Origin: Paulinella micropora
Taxonomy: Eukaryota > Cercozoa > Imbricatea > Euglyphida
DNA: 64,000 nt
Assembly: GCA_009731375.1 (NCBI GenBank)
Contig: BJOX01000009.1
Span: 652,822 to 716,821 of the forward strand
Reading direction: 5' to 3'
Shown: one piece after another, positions 33,912-44,662 of the stretch
How positions within the stretch are numbered: position 1 is the stretch's first letter
How the letters are laid out: each line of letters begins with the position of its first letter
The notes under the pieces: generated by a model
Told to the model about the DNA's origin: nothing
What the model saw: only the letters and a program-made list of their open reading frames with translations
The model's database searches: none
Position numbers and translations under genes: made by a program

Positions 33912-36900
33912 ACGTGTATTTCGCTCAAAGATCTCATCTATAAAGATCTGAAGGATGGCGGACTCGTGCTGATGATGCCCGACTTTTCGAAGCAATTCGT
34001 AGTCGACACAGACGCATCAAAGTTCGCGATCGGCGCAGTCTTACAACAGGAAGATGAGGAGAAAAAGTTGCGCCTGATCATGTTTATAAGTAGAAAGCTG
34101 TGCTCGGCGGAGCGAAACTATTGTGCGAGACAGAGAGAGGCACTGGCGGTGGTCTGGGCCCTCAAACGGTTGAGAGAGTATTTATGGGGTGGACCTCAGC
34201 ATAGCATAGCATAGCATAGCATAGCATAGCATATCATAGCATAGCATAGCATTTATAGTAAGGACTGATCACCAGAATTTACTCTGGTTGATGAATCATG
34301 AACAGACTGGCCGTCTAGCGAGATGGCAGGCATTCTTGTCATGTTTCAATTTTACAATGGTCCATCTACCCGGCAAGCGAAATGTTGTCGCTGACAGCCT
34401 CTCCAGGCTAGAGTTTCACTCAGAAGTGGCAGCTCTCGTATCATCAGCAGAAATGGAGGATCTATCCCCAGACTGCACATACGAAGTGCATCATATCGAG
34501 TCGATGCAGATGGCGAGAGGGGTCCGATATAACCGATCGGGTCTACGTCATAGCCCGCAAGGTCCGGATCATGGGATATGTTGTACAGCACATGTCCTCG
34601 AGGATGCTGAGTGGTCCTATGAAGCATATGAGAATATGAAGGCGGAGATAAAACAAGAAGAGATTAAGCAAGAAGCATATGCGGAACCCCCGCAGGAGAA
34701 CAAGGAGGAGTTAGACGAAAACCCTGAGAGGATAGGAGTGCAGCTAGAGGATGGGACTATCCACATAGCCTCACCCACTCCATGGAGACAGCAACAGACT
34801 CTCGATCAGGAGTTCAAAGAGCTAATACAGCTATACAAGAACCCGAACGAGCTGAAAATGACGAAGGAGATTAAGGAGCAACGGAAGGAGATGGGGTGGA
34901 GAGACGGTCTCTTGTAGTACAAAGGCCAATACGGGCGCTATGCATCACAATCAGACAAATGGACTCTCTGGGTTCCTGAGAAACTCAGACACATCATTTT
35001 TGTCGCTGCTCATAACTGCCCACTACTGGCGCACCCGGGCCGACAAAGAACGCATATGTTCATTTCGAGACGATTCTGGTGGAAGAAGATGAAGGAGAAT
35101 ATTGATTAACAGGTCAATGCATGCATCCCATGCAAGACATCCACAACACCATTGAAGGCGAATTTTTGCCTGATCGGGACTTTTCCTTTACACTTAGGAA
35201 TGTTCGAGTTCTTACACACCGATCATGCAGGACCTTTCCCGGTCACGACGGAAGGTTACAGATACCTTCTAACGGCCATAGACAGAGCCACCAACTATGT
35301 ATGGGTGGTCCCAGTCAAAGACGTTAGGGGCGAAACAAAAGCCAAGGCGATGATTGACAGGATCATCTCACAGATTGGGGTGCCGAGAAAAATATGCTCA
35401 GATCGAGGCTCTGACTTTAATAATGAAGTCATCGACAAGCTATCTGCATATTACGGCATGAAATGGCAATATGTCACCGCCTATAACCCCAGAGCGAACG
35501 GCAAGATAGAGCGGGTGCATAGACCCCTCAAGGCCGCGCTGAAGATGTATTGTATGAAGAAGGAGAACCAAAAGGCATGGGTGGAGGCAGCATCCTCGTT
35601 TGCCTTTGCTATGAATTGCCTACCCTCTACAGCGTTAGGTGGTTCAAAAGGTTCCGTCTCGCCATACCAATTGGTATATGGGCGTGAGCCCGCCATCCCA
35701 GCCTCACTGCTGCACCCAAAAGATTCATGGGCAGATCAGGATGAGCTGTTTGGGGTGAGACTTCGGCGAAGATGGAGGCGGAGCAAATAGTACAGGCGCA
35801 AGGGAGGCGGAGCGCAGGAAGACTGATGCTGAAGGTGTCAGGCAGGCACACCTGGATCAAGTCAGATTTCAAGTCGGGGATATTGTACTACTGTACCATC
35901 CTCAGGTTCCTCAGGGAGTCAGCTCGAAGCTGTTCATCCACTGGAAAGGACCATACCAGATCATGGAACAGATGGGGCCTTTGAATTATAAAATCAGGGG
36001 CAGAGGGAAAGTTCAAATAGTCAATGTACGAAGGTTGATTAAGTATGATCTCTTCCTACTTGAAGATGAGTCAGTTGATCAAGCACTCAAACGGATGGAG
36101 GCTGACTTTAAAGAGGTCCCACCAATCCGTAAGGAGGATATCTCGGAACGGGATGCCTACAGGGCACCAGCAGCGGAGAAGGAGGAGGCTGAGCTGGAGA
36201 ACAAGCGGGCCACCGACCGCAAAAGCGCGGCGGGGACTCAGACCCGCAAAAGGGTGGAGTCAAACGTGCCGGAAGGAAAGTTCACGGAGGCGCAAATAAG
36301 GAGAGCGCAAAATGACCTTATCTACGACCGACCGAGAAAGGCGATAAGGACGGCACGTTCGCAAGGAGTCCATCAAGAGGGGAGCGATGACGGAGATCAA
36401 GACCCTCGCGCGGGCAATGACACTCTCGTTCACCCCAGTTGGAAAGAAGGAGATGCGATTGGACATATTTCATGGGCCAAAGACGCTTTTTACTTGGTGA
36501 GGCACGTAGCAGATGACACGCTCTCAGATTTATATTTCATGAGAGTCATGGCAGTACCTCACAAACGCCATACACGATCGAATCAAATTCCGACTGCGGC
36601 ACAAATCATACAGCCAATCTTACATTTCTGGAGGAGTCTGGATCCAGTGGAAGATCCTAAAGTAAGACAATACCTTCCAGTATATAAAGACGCCAAGAAA
36701 CTTGAGACATGGGATGATACCATATCTCCTACAGATAAAGATCATACCGCGTGGACCATACAAGCACTACCACGAGGGGTGCTAGACATTCCTTTTGACT
36801 TGGCACAAGGCGCAATTCCTCACAAAATTTGGGACGTCCTCGAACAGTCTACCTTAGACTTAACTTTGGTTGGAGGTCCTCCACCAGGTAAAGGAGTCCG

Positions 36901-36922
36901 CGCGCGTAAACGGCGTCTATAG
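33912..36922 (+). pseudogene. Ty3/gypsy pol, 5'-truncated (RNase H, integrase)
   Basis: Homology starts in the RT-RNase H connection (L-M-M-P-D-F-S-K-Q-F-V-V-D-T-D-A-S), so RT, protease and gag are missing. RNase H continues after a pentanucleotide insertion (V-R-T-D-H-Q-N-L-L-W-L; V-V-A-D-S-L-S-R). The integrase has a zinc-binding H...H...C-I-P-C, then core D (T-D-H-A-G-P), D (S-D-R-G-S-D-F) and E (G-K-I-E-R-V-H-R), and the C-terminal G-D-I-V-L-L...W-K-G-P-Y module. A ~270-residue tail of unknown role follows, ending at TAG 36922. Damage: TAG near 34915, TAA near 35107, and frameshifts near 34200 and 35780. Confidence 0.85.
34198..34250. repeat. (AGCAT)10 pentanucleotide inside RNase H
   Basis: Ten AGCAT units (one AT-C variant) lie between the codons for L-W-G-G-P-Q-H and F-I-V-R-T-D-H. 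They shift the frame and mark a microsatellite that arose inside the element's coding sequence. Confidence 0.9.
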
Positions 36923-37736
36923 TAAGTATTTTTTTCTCTAGAAGTATTGTGGACCTGATCGATTGCGAACATAGCATTGATCCAATATCGTCCCGACAAC
37001 CTTACTTAGATATTAAAGCTACTACAGCATTCATTCTTCTAGACATTAACAAGACACAGCTGAGAAAAAAAAATAGGCATTCTATTCTCTTGCTTCAGCA
37101 GAGACAGACGAGACTGCAACGAAACAGCACCGTTACGGGATCGCTATTTGAGTGAGCGATGGTGTTTCTTGAATACGACCCGAATTAGTACCAGAATGAT
37201 GATCTCATTAAAGACTCTACAGTCTAATCAAAGGAACTGATATATTAATAACATGATATGCTACACCGGATTCCATCGATCTCTACTTGTATCGGCATAT
37301 CGCAAGGTTAGGGCGCACTCAACCCAACTTCGGATATAGTAGTCAGACTTGATCACCTGACACTATATTAAATGATATCAATTTATACAAGGGTATGTCT
37401 TCACGAAAAGTAAATGTATTTATGGAAACCGACGACCGGTTATCATGTATATATGGAAATGGCGACATTTCATTATCACTCAGCCATAAAATATTATACT
37501 TGGACATACTGCACAAATATCTTATCGACAGAAGAAAGAGGAAGATTTTAATATATATACTTAATGTGCTAGAGTATATATACGATTGGTACCGGGGCAA
37601 GTATTATTGTTGTTTTTTATGACGGCTCATTCGTGGGTTGATGTATCTTCATACATAACTCTAAACGAATCTTAGTCAGAAAAGAAATCAGGTGAAAGAT
37701 TATTATGTCGGAAACGAAGTTCCGCCATAAAAAACT
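36923..37736. other. 3' region of the Ty3/gypsy element, no gene
   Basis: About 0.8 kb of A/T-rich DNA between pol and the probable LTR. Short frames only. Confidence 0.4.
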
Positions 37737-37925
37737 GGGAGGGGGTACTGTGGACATCAACCCCCCGAATTATCTGGTAAAAACTTATTTATAGATTTCG
37801 TCTGGCCGGACACGTCTGAAATGCAAATTTGATCCTGGTCTTTGGTGGCTTTTTGTCTTTGCGTCACTGAGCTAATATAACGAGACATCAGTCTCTTTTT
37901 GAGGACTGTGTTTGGTTATATTACA
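37737..37925 (+). mobile_element. polypurine tract and probable 3' LTR
   Basis: A purine run (aaaaaactgggagggggtac) precedes TGTGGACATCAACC, a typical LTR start with TG. A possible end is ttaca at 37921-37925. The 5' LTR is absent because the element is truncated, so length and end cannot be checked by comparison. Confidence 0.4.
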
Positions 37926-37969
37926 GACTTACTCTTCCATTGAGCTATCGTTGGGGATAGTACAAAATT

Positions 37970-38660
37970 ATGCAATATTAATATTGCCAAAAATCAATAT
38001 TAATATTGAAATGTATGCAATATTAACATTGCCAAAAAGTAATAATAATATTGAAATGTATGCAATATTAATATTGCAAAAAAGCAATATTAATATTGAA
38101 ATGTGTGCAATATTAATATTGCCACAAAGTAATAATAATATTGACATGTGTGCAATATTAATATTGCAAAAAAGCAATATTAATATTGAAAATATTGATA
38201 TTGATGCAATATTAATATTAATATTAATATTGACATTGATGCAATATTAATATTGAAAAAAACCAATATTAATATTTCAAAAAATCAATATTTATATTCA
38301 AATATTGAAATTGATGTTATATTAATATTGCAAAAAAAGCAATATTTTAATTTAAAAAAAATATTGCACGGGACTTAGAGCTGGCGGATGCCTGACCACC
38401 AGTGAGTAATATTGAAAAAAAGGAGCAATCAATATCAATCGAAAAAATATTGATTTTTGCCAAAAAATATTGATTTTTTGTTTAAAAAAAGGATTGAAAG
38501 CTAAATTTTAGGTATCCGGTGCCACTAGGTGAGTTTTTTAAAGTTACACTGCCGGCCCAGCAGCAAAATCTGCTATATAAAATCAATATTTTCTTCAATA
38601 TTAATATTGATTTTTGATCAATATTAATATTGATTTTAAAATCAATATCTTCGCACTCAG
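37970..38660. repeat. AATATT-palindrome satellite
   Basis: Repeated CAATATTAATATTG and related palindromes separated by GCAAAAAAG, GAAATGTATG and similar spacers, with a period of about 42 bp at 37970-38200 and looser spacing to 38660. Two GC-richer inserts (38365-38400 and 38510-38570) interrupt it. Confidence 0.8.
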
Positions 38661-38679
38661 CGGCCGGGTAGTGAAGATG

Positions 38680-38952
38680 TCAAAGCAAGGATGAAATGGA
38701 AGGAAAGCAAACCATAAAGGAAAACAAGAAATCAAGACAGCAAAGAGGAAGAAATGCAGCAGGAATTCGAAAGCAAGAAGAAAGAAAGAAAGATGGCAAG
38801 AACTTCAAAGCAAGAAAGATAGCAGTAACTAGAGTAACTCCAAAGAAAGAAGGTAGCAAGAAAGAAAAAAAGATCATCAAGAAAGAAAACTGACAAGAAA
38901 GAAACGATGACAGAAAAAAACAAGAAAGACTGAAACTAGTGAAATAGAGCAA
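38680..38952. other. purine-rich segment, Lys-rich frame
   Basis: AAG/GAA-rich on the plus strand. An ATG-initiated 65-residue frame (38696-38893) is over one-third Lys. Composition explains the open frame, so no gene is called. Confidence 0.35.
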
Positions 38953-39154
38953 GGAAGGGATGATGACCTTGACTAGCTTGACACGTCAAATCGTTGGCGT
39001 TGGCTACTTGGAACAAGTTGTGAACGTACGGAAAAGCCTTTTAAAGGCAATGCGTTCGTTCAGACCAAAAACGCAAATTATGGGTCTAACTCAAGGCCAA
39101 GTTTTTCTGGTTGAGTTCGGTGCCCGGCCGGATCTGCTTTGTGAACGCCCTGGT

Positions 39155-39884
39155 CCACTTAAAGTCAAAGTACCAAACTTAACAGCAGAGTTTTTGTTTA
39201 TAAAAGGATACAGCACTTGAAAAGTCCAACGTTAATACTGGAACAAGGTCCAAAAAGTTCAAAGTGAAAAAGTAAAAAGAAGGCAGGGTAAAAAGAAAGG
39301 GTGGGAAAGAAAAAATTTCAAGCGGGTGTACTGCCACCTGTGAGGAGACAGACGCTTGAATGAGAGCTTTGTGAAAAGCAAGAAAAAGAGTACCTGTGAG
39401 GAGACAGACGCTTGAATGAGAGCTTTGTGAAAAGCAAGAAAATGAAGCAGACACAAAGGAACAAACCCAAAAGCACAAACATGTTTGTGACAAATAGAGA
39501 CTCACAAAAAGCCAATGTGTGTCACAAACTAATCACTGACAATCTGTGGCCAATAGTGAAAAGGCTGCTCAACAAAGAAAGGCACAAAAAGACCAAAGAT
39601 GTAGAAAAGGTCACTAAGTAGAAGTCCTAAAAAAGGTCCGTAACCGTCCGTTGAAATATGAAAATGACTGTCTATGGTCAAGTTCACGGAAAAACAAAAA
39701 ATGCGCTGCTTAGTTTTCTTTGCCCCCGAGTAGACAAAAAGTGCGAGCACAGTATAGTCCACTTAAAGTCAAAGTACCAAACTTAACAGCAGAGTTTTTG
39801 TTTAATAAAAGGATACAGCACTTGAAAAGTCCAACGTTAATACTGGAACAAGGTCCAAAAAGTTCAAAGTGAAAAAGTAAAAAG
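39155..39884. repeat. terminal R-U-R repeats of the Ngaro-like element
   Basis: Downstream of the recombinase (minus sense) a ~127-bp segment R (39884-39758) is followed by ~475 bp U and a second R (39284-39155). R includes ccaacgttaatactggaac. U contains its own ~48-bp direct duplication (gaggagacagacgcttgaat, at about 39342 and 39397). A repeated segment flanking another is what split direct repeats (B1-A2-B2) of PAT/Ngaro elements look like. The matching 5' repeat is missing. Confidence 0.65.
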
Positions 39885-39904
39885 CCAAAACCACAACTAG
39901 CTTG

Positions 39905-40959
39905 TCACTGCGGAAGCGAACGTAATATAGTCTCAATCTGAGCAGGCGTACGCCGACCACCCCGTTGGAGGTACCTACGTGCAGCCCTGCGCATGGTGAC
40001 GTTGAAATTGTCGCTGACAAAAGAGGCCATAGGTAAAGTATCTGGATCCAATGCTCGATTTAGCAGTGCTGCCCGCCCTTGCTGAATGTACCGTCTTGCA
40101 AAAGCGTTTGACACCCAGCGACCCTCCAACATGACGTTCTCGATGCCATCTCCACACAGGATACCCAAAGTGGCGCGACCATGTCGGAGGCTGTGGAAGA
40201 CGTACGGAGCCCGCGTAATATCAGTGTCTCGGTTGAGACCCAAAACTACAAGCGCTGAGGAGAATGTATTCCTCAAGCGGCTAACTGAGAAAGGAAAGAG
40301 TGATTGTGCTGGTCCGCGCTGTGAAAGTTGAACTCTGAGCCAGTCACGAACAATGGGGCAGCAAACCGCGACGAACTGGTCACGGCCAGTCTTGGTAAGG
40401 GAGAGACGAAGGTTGACATGGGGAAGATCAACCCCCAATCGGGCGTCAGTCACTTCAGCTACATCTGGTACCTTTAGCCCCACGACTTCCGAAATACGAA
40501 GATATCCTTCGAAAGCCAAGATGACGGCTACGGCGCAGTCCATGTAGCCACGTGACATAAGGTAACAGCGATAAGTCTTGTCAGCGGTAAGGTAAGGGGC
40601 GGCCACGGGGTAGGGGGGTGATGCTTACTCCAGCCTCGCAAGTCAGCACGAGCACGTGGCAAGTAGGTGCGAAGCTCCGGCGAATACATAATGAGGCCGT
40701 AGAGACACGCATGCATCGCAGAGTAGCCGGACCCGGAGCCCCCTCGACGCAAATACTCCTCGTGGAAAAACAGGGAGAGAGCAGCATCCAAATCACGAAA
40801 AGAAAACATATCAGGGAACTCTTTAAGGGCCCAGATGAGAAAACAGCGCACCGAACGTGCGTAGCGGCGGCGCGTAGAATTTTGGTAGGCGAACGAAGCT
40901 AAGAAAGAACCATCTCGTATACTAACTACACGGCCAATGCTAAAAGCGGGACGGACCAT
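39905..40959 (-). pseudogene. tyrosine recombinase of a Ngaro/PAT-like element
   Basis: Starts at ATG 40959, overlapping the RNase H end by about 18 bp. An N-terminal SAM-like helical part (R-R-Y-A-R-S-V-R-C-F-L) runs to a C6 run near 40608, where one base is missing. The catalytic domain follows in the next frame: Arg in G-Y-L-R-I-S-E-V-V-G-L, Lys in L-T-K-T-G-R-D-Q, H-x2-R in F-H-S-L-R-H-G-R-A-T-L-G, then G-R-W-V-S-N and the Tyr in R-R-Y-I-Q. All catalytic residues of the YR family are present. Only one frameshift at a homopolymer separates it from an intact protein, so a sequencing error is possible. Confidence 0.85.
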
Positions 40960-42764
40960 CAGCGGGGTTCAGAGAAGTATGTACATACCATATACGAATT
41001 TTGATGCAGTGAGAAAGAAGCGAGATCGAAAGTCTTAGCATAGGGGGGCGCATGCGCCACGAGGAGGTCCTACCCTTCCTTAAAGAATGAAGCACGACCT
41101 CAGAGTCGGTGAGAAGAGTCAGCCGGAAGCACTGAGCGGGGTGCGAGGCCGCCCATCGGACCGCTACTGGAGGCGTACATTTCCAACGCGTTGATATGAG
41201 CACTAAAAACCCAGCGAAAAGAGATGATGGTCATCCACGGTAAGGACCGAACAAAGTCAGCGACTGGGGAAAGAAATCGGAGAAACGAGCACGAAACAGG
41301 AGGAGACACGACCACTCCCATCCCAGACGAAGAAGCGTCAGCAGCCAAAATTCGAGGAAAGTCTGGCGGAGAAAGATCAGCAAACATAAGAGGGGCCAGG
41401 GCCGAGATAGTCTCAAACTCCTTGATGACAGACCAGGGTACTAGTACAGGAAACGTAGAGTGGCTGTACCGGCCGAGGAATTGATAAACAGTAAAGAATA
41501 TGACAAGGAGTGGCCTTCTGACCAGGCAACACCAGATTCAGCTGCCGAGGAGCCGAGAGATGTCTCTAGGCGAAACCTTGACTCCACCATCACTGTCAGG
41601 AGCCAGCATCTGGGCCGTGCGCAGTTGAAGAGCCCGAAGTGCAGCGACAGGCATGCCAATCCTTCTCTTGACAAGCCGATGACCCAATGTCTTGGTGCTC
41701 TGGCTAGCACACTGTCTCTTCTCTACAGCCCGAGGCAGGCCAACCATATTCAGGACGTACTCGTATGCAGCCAGAACAAAGTTGACCGCCCCCGCAGATA
41801 GACCCAAAAAGGTAACGTCATCGATGTAGATAAGCAAGCGGACCCGATTCAAGAGCATGTCAGACGAACGGGTGAGCACCCCGCTTGCAAACTGAGGAAG
41901 GTGCAGAGAAAACAGGTTGCGATGGTACGACTGTGCGAGAAACACAGCATGAGAAAACCCTTGAGGTAAGCACCTCATACACGGGTGAACAAGCCCTATA
42001 CCGGCGATAAAGACCGACGGCAGAGCCATAAACGGCAGCATCCACTCCGGGAGCAAGAAGCAGTCGTAAAAGTTAGAGATGTCTGACGTAGCAGCCCAGA
42101 CCTCATCAGATGGTCGTAGGTCAAGCTGAGCAATGCAGTCGGGCCCAGGGAGGTTAGGATCCATGGGAGGTAAAAACAGCTCGTTGGTGTTCCTGGCATC
42201 CATGATGAAGCGAAGGAGTCCATCGGAGCGCGGCACCGTAAAGACACCGTTGACCGCAAATACATGTGAGGGAGGTAGTAGAGAGACCATACCTGCCCTA
42301 AGTAGGAGCTGCACGACCCTTAGATATTGATGCCTCGAGCCGCCCACATAGGCAGGAAACTTAGCGTAAGGCAGAAAAGCACGTCCAGTGAAGACGGGAT
42401 GGTCAAAGTTGAGAACTCGAGCAGGCGTACCATACATAGATGCCACATCAGAAGTCAAGCCAGCTAGTAGATCAACGAAAGCTCCACGAGAAGGAAAACG
42501 GACGCGGTCAGCAACAAGCTCGACAGGATCTGGAGCAGTAACAGGCGGCACACAGTAGGAGCAATAATAAGCAGACGTAGGAGACACATTGAACAGAAAC
42601 GAGTTGGACGAAGTTGAAAAAACACTTAAATACGAAGGAAACGAAGAAAAAGACATATCAGAAGCAGCATCCTCGCCCGAACGAGCTGCATTCTTTTTCT
42701 TCTTCTCATTTAGGCGGTGACTCTTGCGTTGCGCAGACTTAGCTTCAGGCGAGTTGGACGAGGC

Positions 42765-42767
<3 letters not shown>
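40942..42767 (-). pseudogene. reverse transcriptase-RNase H of a Ngaro/PAT-like element
   Basis: Minus strand. RT motifs in order: V-F-T-V-P-R-S-D-G, F-I-M-D-A-R-N-T-N-E, D-I-S-N-F-Y-D-C-F, L-P-Q-G-F-S-H-A, and catalytic Y-I-D-D (41827-41816). RNase H follows with A-A-D-A-S-S-S-G-M-G, H-I-N-A-L-E-M, L-T-D-S-E-V-V and L-N-P-A-D-G-P-S-R-F before TAG. One in-frame TGA at 41538-41540 (after R-L-L-G-S) and one frameshift near 41170 break it. No methyltransferase domain lies between RNase H and the recombinase, which favours Ngaro-type over DIRS1-type. Confidence 0.85.
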
Positions 42768-42836
<69 letters not shown>

Positions 42837-42846
42837 NNNNNNNNNN
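42768..42846. other. A69 homopolymer and 10-N gap
   Basis: 69 A followed by a 10-N gap of unknown true size. The 5' part of the element (any gag and the first repeat) would lie here. The join to the inverted copy to the right is therefore not proven. Confidence 0.85.
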
Positions 42847-43280
42847 TCAGAGTTCAACTTTCACAGCGCGGACCAGCACAATCACTCTTTCCTTTCTCAG
42901 TTAGCCGCTTGAGGAATACATTCTCCTCAGCGCTTGTAGTTTTGGGTCTCAACCGAGACACTGATATTACGCGGGCTCCGTACGTCTTCCACAGCCTCCG
43001 ACATGGTCGCGCCACTTTGGGTATCATGTGTGGAAATGGCATCGAGAACGTCATGTTGGAGGGTCGCTGGGTGTCAAACGCTTCTGCAAGACGGTACATT
43101 CAGCAAGGGCGGGCAGCACTGCTAAATCGAGCATTGGATCCAGATACTTTAGCTATGGCCGCTTTTGTCAGCGACAATTTCAACGTCACCATGCGCAGGG
43201 CTGCACGTAGGTACCTCCAACGGGGTGGTCGGCGTACGCCTGCTCAGATTGAGACTATATTACGTTCGCTTCCGCAGTGA
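42847..43280 (+). pseudogene. inverted second copy of the tyrosine recombinase 3' part
   Basis: Plus-strand mirror of 40330-39905 carrying H-x2-R, G-R-W-V-S-N and R-R-Y-I-Q but lacking the first catalytic Arg. It differs from the first copy at several positions (for example ILCGDG versus IMCGNG, and F versus S before A-R-R-Y), so it is a separate copy and not the same sequence assembled twice. Confidence 0.8.
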
Positions 43281-43282
43281 CA

Positions 43283-44425
43283 AGCTAGTTGTGGTTTTGG
43301 CTTTTTACTTTTTCACTTTGAACTTTTTGGACCTTGTTCCAGTATTAACGTTGGACTTTTCAAGTGCTGTATCCTTTTATTAAACAAAAACTCTGCTGTT
43401 AAGTTTGGTACTTTGACTTTAAGTGGACTATACTGTGCTCGCACTTTTTGTCTACTCGGGGGCAAAGAAAACTAAGCAGCGCATTTTTTGTTTTTCCGTG
43501 AACTTGACCATAGACAGTCATTTTCATATTTCAACGGACGGTTACGGACCTTTTTTAGGACTTCTTCTTAGTGACCTTTTCTACATCTTTGGTCTTTTTG
43601 TGCCTTTCTTTGTTGAGCAGCCTTTTCACTATTGGCCACAGATTGTCAGTGATTAGTTTGTGACACACATTGGCTTTTTGTGAGTCTCTATTTGTCACAA
43701 ACATGTTTGTGCTTTTGGGTTTGTTCCTTTGTGTCTGCTTCATTTTCTTGCTTTTCACAAAGCTCTCATTCAAGCGTCTGTCCCCTCACAGGTACTCTTT
43801 TTCTTGCTTTTCACAAAGCTCTCATTCAAGCGTCTGTCTCCTCACAGGTGGCAGTACACCCGCTTGAAATTTTTTCTTTTGTTTGTTTAATAAAAGGATA
43901 CAGCACTTGAAAAGTCTAACGTTAATACTGGAACAAGGTCTAAAAAGTTCAAAGTGAAAAAGTAAAAAGAAGGGAGGGTAAAAAGAAAGGGTGGTCACAA
44001 AAGCTCTTCAAGCGTCTGTCTCCTCACCCGCTTGAAAAATGTTTTTTCTTATCATGAGGAGACAGACGCTTGAATGAGAGCTTTGTGAAAAGCAAGAAAA
44101 TGAAGCAGACACAAAGGAACAAACCCAAAGGCACAAACATATTTGTGACAAATAGAGAATCACAAAAAGCCAATGTGCGTCACAAACTAATCACTGACAA
44201 TCTGTGGCCAATAGTGAAAAGGCTGCTCAACAAAGAAAGGCACAAAAAGATCAAAGATGTAGAAAAGGTCACTAAGAAGAAGTCCTAAAAAAGATCAGTA
44301 ACCGTCAGTCGAAATATGAAAAATGACTGTGTCTATGGTCAAGTTCACGGAAAAACAAAAAATGCGCTGCTTAGTTTTCTTTGCCCCCGAGTAGAAAAAA
44401 AGTGCGAGCACAGTATAGTGTAGCA
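43283..44425. repeat. inverted U/R repeats forming a large hairpin
   Basis: After the second recombinase copy come R (43303-43430) and U (to about 43865), inverted relative to 39155-39884. At about 43880 the sequence flips: partial R (43886-43975) and U (about 44048-44420) return in the first orientation. The two U arms (about 350-400 bp) face each other around 43880-44048. Confidence 0.75.
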
Positions 44426-44662
44426 GTGAGCACCTCTGGAGGCGTTGGACCTGGGGATCTCGGAACAAGAGACTTACAAGGCAGAAAGTGATCTTGTCTC
44501 ACACACGCACACACGCTCGGATATCCCTACGCCAGTTGCCGGATATCACGGCACAAGTCAACCAAAGAGACCGAATATTCCTCGACAACAAGGGATATAT
44601 CGCGCCTTATTGGCCCAGGTTACATTGACTGTCAAGTCGTTCAGGCCTTTGTAGGTGTCACT

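Noticed and set aside
35963-36922. Chromodomain at the C-terminus of the truncated Ty3/gypsy integrase
   Set aside because: The tail has aromatic residues but not the Y/W/W cage spacing of chromodomains; left as unknown.
44421-44660. 5' LTR and primer-binding site of the second Ty3/gypsy element
   Set aside because: No stretch here repeats downstream of pol, and the Ngaro terminal repeat runs up to about 44425, so the 5' LTR is lost or was never here.
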